A stretch of DNA of 64,000 bases from Synechococcus sp. ROS8604 (GTDB lineage: Bacteria; Cyanobacteriota; Cyanobacteriia; PCC-6307; Cyanobiaceae), in contig NZ_CP047946.1 of the NCBI RefSeq assembly GCF_014279655.1, positions 1,364,001 through 1,428,000 on the forward strand, in the 5' to 3' direction. Below the pieces are notes generated by a model. It was not told the origin of the DNA and ran no database searches. It saw only the letters and a program-made list of their open reading frames with translations. Positions within the stretch are counted from its first letter, which is position 1, and each line of letters starts with the position of its first letter. Below, piece after piece: positions 53,329 through 62,761 of the stretch. The translations under genes and the position numbers were made by a program.

Positions 53329-54729
53329 ATGGCCGCTTCCATTGAATTCAACGACTTTCAAGGTCTCCGTTGGCCAACCCTGTTTCGATTAAGTCTGTTT
53401 CAGGCTTGTCTTGGAACCCTTGCGGTGTTGTTCACTGGGACCTTCAATCGGATTCTGATCACAGAGTTGGCCTTTCCTGCCTTGCTGGCGGGTGGAGGGT
53501 TGGGATTTGAGCAACTGGTTGCTCCAGCACGGGTGCTGTTCGGACATCTCAGTGATTCCCATCCCTTAATGGGAAAACATCGGACGCCCTATGTCCTGCT
53601 TGGAACCATTGCCATCTGTTTGTTGGCGATTCTGAGTGTTCCAGTCAGTTTCATGGTGAGGGAAGCCCTCGATAGTGGATCCCCGTTGGTGGCCGCTGCA
53701 GGAATTGCAGCATTTTGTGGCTTATTTGCTCTCTACGGATTAGGGACGTCAATGGCAAGTACCTCCTATTTAGCCCTTGTGATTGACCGCACAACAGAAG
53801 AACAAAGGCCGCGATGCATCGGTGTGATTTGGGCGATGCTCACGGTGGGAATCATCGTGGGAGCGATTGCTATCAGTCTTGCTGTCCGCTCGATCGACGG
53901 CATTTCAGATCCCGTGATTCTTCAGAGCTGGCTGCAGAAGTTCATGATTGCGATTACGTCGATCGTGATGCTGCTGGCCATTGTTTCGACCTGGGGAGTG
54001 GAGAAACCAATCACGCCTGGCGCTGTGCGTCCAGTTCAGGATTTGATCACACTTCAGGATGCCTGGAAGGTGGTGACTTCAAGTCGACAAATCGTGATCT
54101 TCTTTGGATTCTTAGTTCTATTCACGATGGGGCTCTTTCTTCAGGATCCAATTCTGGAAAGTTTTGGTGCTGAAGTGTTTGGTATGCCTGTGTCTAAGAC
54201 CACGTTGCTGAATGCTTGGTGGGGATCAGGAACCCTTGTTGGCTTACTGGTTGCTGGCTGGTTTATTACCCCAAAACTCGGAAAGTTGGCCACTGCCCGT
54301 CTGGGTTGCTGGATGGTGATGGGCTCCTTATTTCTGTTGTTAATCAGTGGCTGGCAGCAAGCATCCGGACTTCTTCCTGTGGTGATGGTGCTGTTTGGTT
54401 TAGCTGCAGGCGTTGGTACCAACAGCGCACTCACCTTGATGCTGGATCTCACCTTGCCCGCCATGGCAGGAACCTTCGTGGGCATTTGGGGTTTAGCGCA
54501 AGCCCTCTCTCGGGGCTTTGGCAAGGTTGTCGGCGGTGGGTTGCTCGATCTTGGTCGACAGATTCTTCCCAATGCTGGACCAATGGCTGGTTATGGCTTG
54601 GTGTTTTCGATTGAAATTCTGGTGATGGCGAGCGCTTTGATTGTGCTGAATCAGCTCAGCGTCGGTCAATTCAGAGAATCCACCACACAACGCCTCGACA
54701 TGGTGTTGATGGCCGAAATCGACGGTTAA
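53329..54729 (+). CDS. PucC/BCD-family MFS transporter
   Basis: A 466-residue protein with about twelve membrane segments. Early text LRWPTLFRLSLFQACLG and EQLVAPARVLFGHLSDSHPLMGKHRTPYVLLG fits the bacteriochlorophyll-delivery (PucC) MFS family found in all phototrophs. Members help assemble light-harvesting or chlorophyll proteins. I chose the ATG at 53329 (MAASIEFNDF); a GTG two codons upstream overlaps the clpS stop. It converges with a small gene with 1 bp between stops. Confidence 0.9.
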   Translation: MAASIEFNDFQGLRWPTLFRLSLFQACLGTLAVLFTGTFNRILITELAFPALLAGGGLGFEQLVAPARVLFGHLSDSHPLMGKHRTPYVLLGTIAICLLAILSVPVSFMVREALDSGSPLVAAAGIAAFCGLFALYGLGTSMASTSYLALVIDRTTEEQRPRCIGVIWAMLTVGIIVGAIAISLAVRSIDGISDPVILQSWLQKFMIAITSIVMLLAIVSTWGVEKPITPGAVRPVQDLITLQDAWKVVTSSRQIVIFFGFLVLFTMGLFLQDPILESFGAEVFGMPVSKTTLLNAWWGSGTLVGLLVAGWFITPKLGKLATARLGCWMVMGSLFLLLISGWQQASGLLPVVMVLFGLAAGVGTNSALTLMLDLTLPAMAGTFVGIWGLAQALSRGFGKVVGGGLLDLGRQILPNAGPMAGYGLVFSIEILVMASALIVLNQLSVGQFRESTTQRLDMVLMAEIDG

Positions 54730-54730
54730 A

Positions 54731-54958
54731 TCAAGCGGCAGGTTTGCGAGTGGAGAGGGTTAGGGATAACAGGGCTTTTGTGCGCAGACGTTGGGTTTGA
54801 GCGGCAAACACATACCGAATCACTTTTCCAGGGCAAAGAGCCAGGCCGCGCACTTCGTCTCCGTGGACCTCTGCTGTAAGAATCTTGGTTTGAGGGCCCA
54901 TTCGAGATGTCAAAGGAGCTGAGATCTCAGTTCTGAGGGAATCGACAGATCGGAGCAT
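54731..54958 (-). CDS. Small conserved hypothetical protein
   Basis: A 75-residue soluble protein (MLRSVDSLRTEISAPLTSRM through TKALLSLTLSTRKPAA) that I do not recognise. Codon use looks like coding sequence. The segment TKILTAEVHGDEVRGLALCPGKVIRYVF could be a small beta domain. I chose the ATG at 54958; a TTG at 54967 is possible. It diverges from the DUF2103 gene with about 70 bp between starts. Confidence 0.6.
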   Translation of the reverse strand: MLRSVDSLRTEISAPLTSRMGPQTKILTAEVHGDEVRGLALCPGKVIRYVFAAQTQRLRTKALLSLTLSTRKPAA

Positions 54959-55031
54959 GGCTTGCAAGGAACGCTTACCTGATCTCTAGCCAGAGTGGTT
55001 AACTTAAACAAGCTTTACTTTTGAACCTGGA

Positions 55032-55316
55032 GTGGGCCGTCTTGTTGTTACCCATAGCACCTACGTGAAGGGTCTAATCCCTTGGCTCAAGGTGTTGGCG
55101 AATGACCCACAGATCCAGACCATTACCCCAGGCGTGATTGCAAGGGTGAAGGGGCGTTGCCAAGACTTAACGCTGAGACCATCTGTTCCGATCCGAGGTG
55201 GTTTCAAGCTGATGGCACGCCGTGGCCGGACTGCTCAAGAGGTCTTTGTGATTACAAGCTTGGACAAATCAGACTTAATCGATCGATTGGCCAGCTCTAG
55301 GTCTTCGATTCTCTAA
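55032..55316 (+). CDS. DUF2103 family protein
   Basis: A 94-residue basic protein starting with GTG: MGRLVVTHSTYVKGLIPWLKVL, then IQTITPGVIARVKGRC and GFKLMARRGRTAQEVFVIT. It fits the DUF2103 family (predicted metal-binding, cyanobacterial) and resembles small RNA-binding folds. Function is unknown. The GTG is chosen because the following sequence matches the family opening. Confidence 0.72.
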   Translation: MGRLVVTHSTYVKGLIPWLKVLANDPQIQTITPGVIARVKGRCQDLTLRPSVPIRGGFKLMARRGRTAQEVFVITSLDKSDLIDRLASSRSSIL

Positions 55317-55398
55317 TCGAATGGGGCAGCGATGCCTTGCTTGTTCCAGCTATCGAATCTGATCGTGGAATCTGATCTTCCTAAGCCAATAGGATGGT

Positions 55399-55713
55399 TC
55401 AGGATTGAGCTAACGCAAAGTTTTTAACAACTTTCCATCTGGATCTGATCTCTCGGTCCTCTTTGCTGTTTCCAGTTTCATAATCACCCTCGTACCCCAA
55501 AATCATTGTTTTAGCCTGATTCAGCTTGCATGCACGGTTAAACAGGGAGTAGTTCATTCCAAACCGTGTGGTTTCTTTTCTGGTTGCTTCTTGCCAGTTA
55601 TTGCAACGCTCCTCTGCTTCAACACCTTCTGCCATGTTGTCAGGCGACATGAAGTCGTTGCACGCAACAAGGCCTAGGCCTAACGCGATAGAGACCAATG
55701 CAAGGACTTTCAT
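55399..55713 (-). CDS. Putative small lipoprotein
   Basis: A 104-residue protein with a signal peptide and lipobox (LGLGLVACNDF, cysteine at about 18). The mature part has two more cysteines (ERCNNWQEA and RACKLNQA) that could form a disulfide, and a GYEGDYETGN loop. I do not recognise the family. It is bordered by gene-poor sequence upstream. Confidence 0.6.
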   Translation of the reverse strand: MKVLALVSIALGLGLVACNDFMSPDNMAEGVEAEERCNNWQEATRKETTRFGMNYSLFNRACKLNQAKTMILGYEGDYETGNSKEDREIRSRWKVVKNFALAQS

Positions 55714-56344
55714 CTATGAAGCTTCATTGACACTATTTTAACCTCTTGACTGTGGCAGGTTCAACGATTGCAACCGTTGCTCCTTTGTTCCAGAACCACG
55801 ATTGGATCACCTCTAATCGAGGCCTTTAAAGACTGCTCTTCGTAAGAGATGCTGAATTATATTGCAAGCGGCTAGTTGGTTATTGTTCTGTTTCCAGGCT
55901 CTCTAAAAGAATGGCCGTTCCAAGGATGACAAGGGCAGCTGGAAGAATAGTTGCCAACCTGTTGACTTTAGATTTGCGCTTGAAAATGTACGTATCATCG
56001 TTCTTTTGTGTACATTTTTTAATCTAGAGGGATGAATGCTTTGTGGTGTGAGTTTTCGGTTGGCGTTGCCTTAGAGAGGCCTGAGATCCAGGCGGAAGAC
56101 CATTTTAAGTGCAATATATGAGTGCAAAATAAATTCGGTGGTTGTTGATTCCTGAATTGAATAGAAGCCTCCTGTAAGATTTTTGTTGATTGTGTTTAAG
56201 CTAAACACAAAGATACTATTAGAAGAAAAGATATCTAAGTTCTTATTGCTTACCAGGAGAAGCGTCGGATTTGTTTTTGCTGCTTTCAAGTGATGTGTAG
56301 GCGACTCTCTTTGCTGGTTTGGTCGCTTTCAACCAGTCAAATAA
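55714..56344. other. Gene-poor stretch
   Basis: About 630 bp with no well-supported gene. It contains a minus-strand frame with a membrane-protein character but no normal start (listed separately), a minus-strand 72-codon frame (56071-56289) with poor coding character, and several weak hairpins. The part from 56090 to 56260 is AT-rich. Confidence 0.6.
55880..56023 (-). other. Possible remnant or frameshifted small membrane protein
   Basis: A 47-codon open stretch ends in a TAA at 55880. It encodes a basic stretch (YIFKRKSKVNR), then a convincing membrane segment (LATILPAALVILGTAILLES), then an acidic tail (LETEQ). No ATG or GTG opens the frame; a TAG precedes it. An ATG one frame away opens MYTKER and then stops, so a one-base change could have split a small gene. 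Could also be chance. Confidence 0.22.
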
Positions 56345-56530
56345 CGACTCAAAGGTCCTGATCGTGAGATGGGTCTAATTTTGGTGAACCGCTGTGCCGT
56401 GCGAGCCCCAGTGTTCGACCTGGAGTTACCAGAAGGGGCGAAAGATTTCGAGAGGATTCGTTTCCGGTTACAAGACCGGTTTACGGCACCAACACGACAG
56501 TCACCCCATGTCGAAAAAGAGTCAGATCAG
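56345..56530 (+). ncRNA. Structured RNA candidate, possibly 6S RNA
   Basis: Nested complementary segments: ATGG/CCAT (56369-56372 with 56506-56509), GGTGA/TCACC (56383-56387 with 56501-56505), GTGCCGT/ACGGCAC (56394-56400 with 56483-56489). They enclose a GCCCC/GGGGC hairpin (56405-56439) with an inner CTGG/CCAG stem, and a CCGGT/ACCGG hairpin (56464-56479). The length and the position beside purK recall the cyanobacterial 6S RNA gene as I remember it. Strand and ends are uncertain. Confidence 0.3.
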
Positions 56531-56564
56531 AGCACTAGAGAAAGGCTGTCACCAACACAGCAGT

Positions 56565-57770
56565 TCATGACCAATTTAGAGGAAGAGGCCAGATTTCACG
56601 AATGCGTTGCAGCATTTGCTGTCCTCTCTCTGCTCGTTCATCAGCGGTACGGCCATTGAGCAAGGTGGTGACATGTCCCACTTTGCGTCCAGGGATTTCA
56701 TTTTTTCCGTACCAATGCAGATGCAAGCCTTCGATCGAGCGTAGTTTTGAAAGGCGTTCCTCAAGCGGCTCAGCCTGGTCTGCGCCGAGTCCAAGCAGAT
56801 TGACCATCAAGGAACCATCGGCAATAAATTCTGGATTGGGAACATCCAGCCCTGCTGCAATGCACAGTTGTTGATCAAATTGACTGCTGGAACAAGCCTC
56901 AATTGAAAAATGACCTGAATTATGCGTCCGAGGAGCTATTTCATTGACAAATAATCCTTCTGATCCATAGAAAAACTCCAAGGTCATCACACCCACGTAG
57001 CTGAGCTTTGTGAGCAGCGAGGCCGCAATGTTGTAGGCCGTAGCCTCAACGATTTGACTCACGGATGCGGGGGCAATCACCCAGTCGCAAACTTGATTTT
57101 TTTGATGCGTTTCGGCCAAAGGAAGACTGCGAATACGCCCCTTTGCATCTCGGCTGACGACGAGGGCAAGCTCCTGCTCATAGGAAACCCACGCTTCGAT
57201 TAACCACTCATTGGCATCGACATTTCGAAGCAACTGAGCCAAGCCGTTGAGATCTTCCACAACCCGTGTGCCCTTGCCGTCGTAACCGCCGTAGGCAGCC
57301 TTGGCCATCACAGGAAAAGTCCATCCGTTCGGCAACGATGGCGAACCAGGATTGAGTTCAGCCAATGAAATCCAATCTGGACTTGGAATTAAAAGATCAT
57401 CGAGAAGGCGTCGCTGGGACAACTTATTAACGAGCGGCACCAAACTCGCTAATGAGGGAGTGAATTGCACGCCCTGTCGCTCGAGAGGCATCAGAGCGTC
57501 CACAGCGATCCATTCGTTTTCGAACGTGATACCTAGGCAGTGCGTGGAGAGCTCCCTCGTTGCAAGGGCATCGGTGGATCCAGCGATCACTAAATCCTTC
57601 GCCATGGAGGCAGCAGGGTCTTCAGCTTTTGACGCCTGTACGGCCAGCGTCAAACCCCGTGTTTTGGCAGCTTCACCAAGCATGAGGGCCAGTTGCCCGC
57701 CACCGATTACCCCAATTGTGTTGTCAGCGCTGGGCATCCGTTGCAGCTCGGTCTGAGTGAAGCTTTGCAT
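56565..57770 (-). CDS. purK: N5-carboxyaminoimidazole ribonucleotide synthetase
   Basis: A 401-residue ATP-grasp enzyme of purine synthesis. The N-terminal loop is IGVIGGGQLALMLGEAA, the ATP-grasp core FPVMAKAAYGGYDGKGTRVV, and the catalytic region VNEIAPRTHNSGHFSIEAC. It carboxylates AIR with bicarbonate and ATP. It follows the sugar-type permease gene after 27 bp on the same strand. purE is not in the window. Confidence 0.95.
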   Translation of the reverse strand: MQSFTQTELQRMPSADNTIGVIGGGQLALMLGEAAKTRGLTLAVQASKAEDPAASMAKDLVIAGSTDALATRELSTHCLGITFENEWIAVDALMPLERQGVQFTPSLASLVPLVNKLSQRRLLDDLLIPSPDWISLAELNPGSPSLPNGWTFPVMAKAAYGGYDGKGTRVVEDLNGLAQLLRNVDANEWLIEAWVSYEQELALVVSRDAKGRIRSLPLAETHQKNQVCDWVIAPASVSQIVEATAYNIAASLLTKLSYVGVMTLEFFYGSEGLFVNEIAPRTHNSGHFSIEACSSSQFDQQLCIAAGLDVPNPEFIADGSLMVNLLGLGADQAEPLEERLSKLRSIEGLHLHWYGKNEIPGRKVGHVTTLLNGRTADERAERGQQMLQRIREIWPLPLNWS

Positions 57771-57797
57771 TCTCTCCTTTTAGCAACGATGGCAGAC

Positions 57798-58694
57798 CTA
57801 AATAAGGCTTCGTTCTCCTCCGAACGCAAGTCGAATGGCTGTTAACAATAAAACCAGTAAGAACAGAGCAAGGCCAACCGTGCAGGCATAACTGATTTCT
57901 AGTTCTGCAAAGGCCTGGTCATAGACGTAATAAACCAGGGTCCTTGTGGAGTCTGCAGGACCTCCCTGGGTCATGAGAAACACCTCTTCAAACACCTTGG
58001 TTGCAGCAATGGCGGAGATCACGGCCACCAGGGTGACGTACGGCCTTAGCAATGGAAGGGTGATGTCGACGTGCTTGCGCCAGCCTTCACTTCCATCCAG
58101 CTCAGCGGCCTCGTACAGCTCCTTTGGGATGCCCTGAAGTCCCCCCAGGAAAATCACCATGTAGTAGCCCAGCCCCTTCCAGAGGGTGACGAGCATCACG
58201 GAAGGAAGGGCCAATAATGGATTGGTTAAAAAATCAATGGGGATGAATCCTTGACCAAACAAGGTGTCAAGCCAACCGTTGATGAGACCGTTTTCGGCAT
58301 AGAGCCATCGAAAAGCAATGGCAGCCACCACGATCGACACCAACACCGGCGTATAAAAAGCAGCGCGGAGGATGTGCACACCTGGGAGGATTCGATTCAC
58401 AAGAACCGCCAGCGTTAAGGAGCCGATCACAATGGGAGGAACGACTCCGAATAAATAAATCAACGTGGTGCCGAGCACCTGATAAAACATTGGATCGCCA
58501 AGAAGTCGCTGAAAATTGGTTAAGCCGATGAATTTCAGGGGCTCGGTGACATCTAAACCTGTTTGCGTGAAACTGATCACCAGCGCCATCAATGCCGGAA
58601 TCAAAACGGACAGGCTTAGGAGAATCAGTGCAGGAGCTAAGAATCCCCAAGCAATAAGCGTGGAACGCTGTTTGGACGTTGAGGGCAGGGCCAT
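57798..58694 (-). CDS. Sugar-type ABC transporter permease (MalF/UgpA family), orphan
   Basis: A 298-residue protein with six membrane segments ([30 protein letters not shown] first) and the EAA loop [25 protein letters not shown]. It belongs to the carbohydrate-uptake-1 permease family. No partner permease, binding protein or ATPase gene is adjacent, so the substrate is unknown; partners may be encoded elsewhere. Start ATG at 58694 (GTG at 58697 also possible), 50 bp from the divergent aroB start. Confidence 0.88.
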   Translation of the reverse strand: MALPSTSKQRSTLIAWGFLAPALILLSLSVLIPALMALVISFTQTGLDVTEPLKFIGLTNFQRLLGDPMFYQVLGTTLIYLFGVVPPIVIGSLTLAVLVNRILPGVHILRAAFYTPVLVSIVVAAIAFRWLYAENGLINGWLDTLFGQGFIPIDFLTNPLLALPSVMLVTLWKGLGYYMVIFLGGLQGIPKELYEAAELDGSEGWRKHVDITLPLLRPYVTLVAVISAIAATKVFEEVFLMTQGGPADSTRTLVYYVYDQAFAELEISYACTVGLALFLLVLLLTAIRLAFGGERSLI

Positions 58695-58744
58695 CACCAG
58701 CGCAAGATGGTTTGAAGGAGAATAGGTCTGTCACAGCGGGCGGC

Positions 58745-59878
58745 ATGACCCAATCCCAACCATCCAGAACCTCAGCGGCAGGTGTGAGACGTCTCAGCGT
58801 TGCGCTCGAACAGAATCCTTACGACGTCGTGATTCGCTCCGGCGGTGTGGATCAGCTCGGCGCTGAATTGCTTCGAATCGGGATTCGGCCCAACACCAAA
58901 ATTCTGGTGGTTAGCAATCCAGATGTTGCTACGCCCTATGGAGCTCGTTGTCTTTCCAGTCTTGAACAGGCAGGATTTCAAGCCAGCTTGCTAACGATTC
59001 CCGCGGGTGAAGAGCAAAAAACCTTGGACACCTTGAGCACAATTCTTGATGCTGCCAAAGAGAAAGGATTAGAGCGTCAGTCGCTGATGCTCGCTTTGGG
59101 TGGTGGGGTTGTTGGTGACATGACTGGGTTTGCGGCCGCTTGCTGGCTGCGTGGAATCGGTGTGGTGCAAGTTCCTACAACGCTTTTGGCGATGGTGGAT
59201 GCCGCAATTGGCGGAAAAACTGGTGTGAATCATCCAGGCGGAAAGAACCTGATTGGCGCCTTTCATCAGCCCCGACTGGTGATGATTGATCCAGACACGC
59301 TTCAAACGCTTCCCGTGCGGGAATTTAGAGCCGGTCTCGCGGAGGTGATCAAATACGGCGTGATCGGAGATTCAGACCTATTTGCCTTGCTTGAGGGCTC
59401 CTCCGGCTTTGACAGTCCTCAGTCGATTACGACCGAGCTGCTGGAAACGCTGCTCGAACGTTCTGCGCAAGCCAAAGCACTCGTTGTGGTTGCCGATGAA
59501 AAAGAAGGTGGTCAGAGAGCCATCCTTAATTACGGCCACACGTTTGGACATGTGGTTGAAACACTCACTGGGTATGGCACCTGGCTGCATGGCGAAGCTG
59601 TGGCGATTGGCATGGTGGCAGTGGCGTCCCTCGCCGTGCAGCGCGGGTTTTTCCCCCAATCCGATGCTGACCGGCAGAAACGTTTAATTGAACGTGCTGG
59701 ATTGCCCATTGACTGGCCTGACCTTGATCCAGATTCGGTTTTAAACACGTTGCAGGGAGATAAGAAGGTCCGAAACGGTCGTCTTCGCTTTGTGTTGCCC
59801 TCCCGCATTGGCGCTGTGTCGATCGTGGATGACGTCAGCAGTGATGAAATCACAGCTTGCCTGGCTTCGATGCGTTGA
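58745..59878 (+). CDS. aroB: 3-dehydroquinate synthase
   Basis: A 377-residue enzyme of the shikimate pathway. NAD-binding [21 protein letters not shown] and [25 protein letters not shown], and the metal histidines in [12 protein letters not shown] and [10 protein letters not shown], are all present. It converts DAHP to 3-dehydroquinate. I chose the ATG at 58745 ([16 protein letters not shown]). The tail overlaps the convergent MidA gene by 29 bp. Confidence 0.97.
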   Translation: MTQSQPSRTSAAGVRRLSVALEQNPYDVVIRSGGVDQLGAELLRIGIRPNTKILVVSNPDVATPYGARCLSSLEQAGFQASLLTIPAGEEQKTLDTLSTILDAAKEKGLERQSLMLALGGGVVGDMTGFAAACWLRGIGVVQVPTTLLAMVDAAIGGKTGVNHPGGKNLIGAFHQPRLVMIDPDTLQTLPVREFRAGLAEVIKYGVIGDSDLFALLEGSSGFDSPQSITTELLETLLERSAQAKALVVVADEKEGGQRAILNYGHTFGHVVETLTGYGTWLHGEAVAIGMVAVASLAVQRGFFPQSDADRQKRLIERAGLPIDWPDLDPDSVLNTLQGDKKVRNGRLRFVLPSRIGAVSIVDDVSSDEITACLASMR

Positions 59879-61112
59879 GGCCTAAGGGCTCTTGAAGGAA
59901 TTGGCTCCGCTCACCCATCCTTTCGTTGGGAAGCAATGGGTTGATACGCAGGAATGACAGCCAGCGAAAGTCTCCAAGGCAAGCAGGATCAACAAGACGC
60001 AGCAGCGCTTCTCGACGTTGCAGACCCTCAGCGAGTTGATGTCCAGGAAGCTGTTGAAGACTGCTGAAGCGCTCAGCCAGCCCTAAGGCGAGCAAGGCCT
60101 CACCCTGTCGGCATTGACCCTCCAGGGACCAACCATTGTTGGTGGCTTGATGGACGAGGGTCTCAAGACAGAGATGGGCCGTGATGTCGTTCTTTCCTGC
60201 ATCCGCCAAGACGTTTTCACTGGCTCTTTGGTTTCGATAGGCGATGAGGGTCCCCTGGCTGCGCTGAGAGGAGTAGTAGCGATGCGCTTCTAAGGCATAG
60301 TCGACGACGAGGAGATGGCCAGTGATCAACGCCTCAGACGCCTCAGCAAACCAACGGGCGCATTGGTCATGCCATTCCGTTGTCCATCCATCTTCAGCAT
60401 TGTCAAGAGGCAAAGCAATCTGCGCTGCTGCCAATGTTGCATTCAAGCGTTCTTGAAGGGGCTGAGGAATGGGCTCATGGCCCCAGTGCAAACCGAGATC
60501 ACCATCGTCGTCTTGTTGCAGTTGAACGGTTTGCCGACGAAGCTGACCGTCAATCAGTTCCAGGCGCTCCACTGGAAGGGCATCGAGCAGCTCGTGAGCA
60601 ATCAAGACCCCTATCACCGGCTTGGTCATGAGATCGGACAAGGACGCCCAGCGTTGTGAAAGCCGTTGCTGGGGTTCGCAAGAACGCTGGTGCTGCTCCA
60701 GGCGGTTGCGTTGACGCTGTTCCATTCCTGGATTGGCTTCCACCAAAACGAGCTCCAGTCGATGCCTCAGCTCTGGAAGCTGTTCGGCTAGGTGAGTGAT
60801 CAGTTCACAGCTCATCTCCGCCTCGCCAGGGCCAACTTCAACGATCGAGAGAGTTTCTGTTGGGTGGTCTTGAGCGAGCGTCCGAATCCACTGGACCAGT
60901 TGGCCAGCCATCAAGGCTGCAAAATCAGGGCCCAGAGTGGCTGAAGTTACAAAATCCCCTGCTTGTCCAATCTTCAGTTGGCCACTGCCATAGGCGCCAT
61001 GCTCAGGGTCATGCAAGGCCCAATCCATGAATTGGGAGAAAGGAACGGAACCTCCTACCTCTTCAAAACGCTGTTGAAGCCATAAAGGGCAGGGCGCAGC
61101 AGGGCCTGTCAT
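59850..61112 (-). CDS. MidA/NDUFAF7-like SAM-dependent methyltransferase
   Basis: A 420-residue class I methyltransferase (DUF185 family). Early text [20 protein letters not shown], a SAM motif in [16 protein letters not shown], and [18 protein letters not shown] are the family signatures. The mitochondrial homologue methylates an arginine of complex I; a role with cyanobacterial NDH-1 is inference. I chose the ATG at 61112 ([16 protein letters not shown]). It diverges from the Psb32-like gene. Confidence 0.88.
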   Translation of the reverse strand: MTGPAAPCPLWLQQRFEEVGGSVPFSQFMDWALHDPEHGAYGSGQLKIGQAGDFVTSATLGPDFAALMAGQLVQWIRTLAQDHPTETLSIVEVGPGEAEMSCELITHLAEQLPELRHRLELVLVEANPGMEQRQRNRLEQHQRSCEPQQRLSQRWASLSDLMTKPVIGVLIAHELLDALPVERLELIDGQLRRQTVQLQQDDDGDLGLHWGHEPIPQPLQERLNATLAAAQIALPLDNAEDGWTTEWHDQCARWFAEASEALITGHLLVVDYALEAHRYYSSQRSQGTLIAYRNQRASENVLADAGKNDITAHLCLETLVHQATNNGWSLEGQCRQGEALLALGLAERFSSLQQLPGHQLAEGLQRREALLRLVDPACLGDFRWLSFLRINPLLPNERMGERSQFLQEPLGLNASKPGKL

Positions 61113-61142
61113 TGGGGAGAATGCCTGTAATGCGACAGAGCT

Positions 61143-61952
61143 ATGGGAACACATCCGCGCTTCAAACGATTTCTGTTCCCTTTGTTCAGCCTATGTCTGA
61201 TGCTCCTGGTCGCAAGCCCGGCCCAGGCAATCGATAACCCAGAGCTATTACCCGACCATCCAACACCGGTGATTGACCTGGCTCGGGCCTTTAGTGACAA
61301 CCAACTCAAAGAACTGGAAACATCGCTGGATGCTTTTGAAGAACGAAGTGGCTGGAAACTGCGTGTTCTCACCCAATATGAAAAAACACCTGGACTCGCT
61401 GTTAAAGAATTTTGGGGGCTTGATGAACGAAGTTTGTTGATTGTCGGAGATCCCCGTGGTGGAAATCTGCTCAATTTCAACGTGGGCGATGCTTTTTTTG
61501 CCTTGATGCCCCGCACCTGGTGGGTGGAACTCCAAACGCGCTACGGCAATCAGTATTACGTCCGAGACAATGGTGAGGACGGTTCGCTCTTGGCGACGAT
61601 CGGAGCGGTAGAACTTTGCCTGGATCGAGGTGGTTGTCAGTTTGTTCCAGGCTTGCCCCAGGAACAATGGCTCCTAACCCTGGCTACATCCGTTCTCGGT
61701 GGATTAATCGCCGGTTTTGCTGCCTATCCAAGGAAGGAAGGTGAACGGATCGCCTGGGCTTGGGTGCTTCTGTTATCTCCTCTTTGGGTGATGTTATTTG
61801 GTGTGTTTGGAATAGCACCGGTTGTCACACGCACCAGCGATCTCCTTCCGCTTGTGCGAAACGGCATGGGATTCGTTGGTGGCATGGTGGGCGCTTATCT
61901 GATCGCCCAAGCAACGGTTGGTCGGAAATTAGCCGAAGAGTCTGAGGATTAA
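61143..61952 (+). CDS. TPM-domain protein, Psb32-like (photosystem II repair)
   Basis: A 269-residue protein. Signal peptide (FPLFSLCLMLLVASPAQA), then a TPM domain (VIDLARAFSDNQLKELETSLDAFEERSGWKLRVLTQ, and DERSLLIVGDPRGG), then three C-terminal membrane segments (TLATSVLGGLIAGFAAY onward). The order matches Psb32/TLP18.3, a thylakoid lumen-facing protein tied to photosystem II repair. The frame overlaps the longest possible MidA frame by 12 bp but not the chosen start. Confidence 0.85.
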   Translation: MGTHPRFKRFLFPLFSLCLMLLVASPAQAIDNPELLPDHPTPVIDLARAFSDNQLKELETSLDAFEERSGWKLRVLTQYEKTPGLAVKEFWGLDERSLLIVGDPRGGNLLNFNVGDAFFALMPRTWWVELQTRYGNQYYVRDNGEDGSLLATIGAVELCLDRGGCQFVPGLPQEQWLLTLATSVLGGLIAGFAAYPRKEGERIAWAWVLLLSPLWVMLFGVFGIAPVVTRTSDLLPLVRNGMGFVGGMVGAYLIAQATVGRKLAEESED

Positions 61953-61978
61953 TTCAGATCGATCGATCAAGACCCGGT

Positions 61979-62722
61979 TCAGGGCATGCCACAAAGAATC
62001 TTTGGACCGGTGCACTCGGGGGCTTGGAGTCCTTTGCTACCCGACTTTCCGCTAAGAGCTTGCTGACGCTGATCTCTGATCTGACGAAGTTGACTCAGAT
62101 TGACCTTGTAAAACGATTGAAGATTGGCGAAACGCTTCACAGGCTGGCCGTAGTAGCTGCTGCCACGAAGGGTTGGGAACGAAGCCCACTCAGGGGCCAA
62201 CTTGGCCGCCAGCAAGGGAGTCATCACACCAACATCAGTGAGGCGTAAGGCTTTTCGTCTTTGGACGAGAAACAGGGCGCCCTGGTCTTGGACTTCAGGT
62301 CCAAACCCTCTAACCCCCAAACTGCGCTTGACCAGGTCCCATGTGAAGGGCATGAACTGATAGGCACCGGCCGCAGCACTCGCGTAGCGAGAAGAATAAA
62401 TGACGCGATCGGGATGGCGATCCATCGAGCCCATCAGACTGCCGCCAAACATGACGCGATAACCCACGTCGTGTCCGTTTTTCCAAGTTCCTTCAGCGAA
62501 CCTGATCGTATTAAGAAGGGCGCGACGCTCTGGGGTGATGATATAGGGCAGAGCACTCGTTTGAGACTCTTCAGTGGAAGTAATCAGTCCCGAACGTGAG
62601 CTTTGAAGCGTGGGCAGTGCAGCAACAGCAGCTTGAGCTGACTGAGACGACACCAACAATGTGACCACACTTGCGAGAGCCGCTGGAAGGAGACGACAGA
62701 CGTTTTTCGCAAGGAAAGTCAT
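61979..62722 (-). CDS. Secreted muramidase-like glycoside hydrolase (GH104/lambda-lysozyme type)
   Basis: A 247-residue protein with a signal peptide (LLPAALASVVTLLVSSQSAQA) and a catalytic domain with NTIRFAEGTWKNGHDVGYRVMFGG and ASAAAGAYQFMPFTWDLVKRSLGV. The glutamate in FAEGT is the likely catalytic acid, and GAYQFMP is the family loop. It would cut peptidoglycan glycan strands. I chose the ATG at 62722; a TTG at 62761 would lie 13 codons earlier. The C-terminus ends KILCGMP after a short basic linker. Confidence 0.85.
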   Translation of the reverse strand: MTFLAKNVCRLLPAALASVVTLLVSSQSAQAAVAALPTLQSSRSGLITSTEESQTSALPYIITPERRALLNTIRFAEGTWKNGHDVGYRVMFGGSLMGSMDRHPDRVIYSSRYASAAAGAYQFMPFTWDLVKRSLGVRGFGPEVQDQGALFLVQRRKALRLTDVGVMTPLLAAKLAPEWASFPTLRGSSYYGQPVKRFANLQSFYKVNLSQLRQIRDQRQQALSGKSGSKGLQAPECTGPKILCGMP

Positions 62723-62761
62723 ACGTGGAAGAAAAGTTTGACCGGAGGAGGAGATCAACAA

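Noticed and set aside
56071-56289. 72-codon minus-strand frame in the AT-rich gap
   Set aside because: The composition is low-complexity, the product does not resemble a known protein and there is no ribosome site.
56369-56520. Idea that the purK-adjacent RNA is a permuted tmRNA
   Set aside because: GCCCC and GGGGC segments suggested an acceptor stem, but there is no T-arm in the right place and no tag-peptide frame ending in an AA-type degron.
56369-56659. 96-codon plus-strand frame
   Set aside because: It overlaps the purK end and the structured-RNA candidate, with no ribosome site and no recognisable family.
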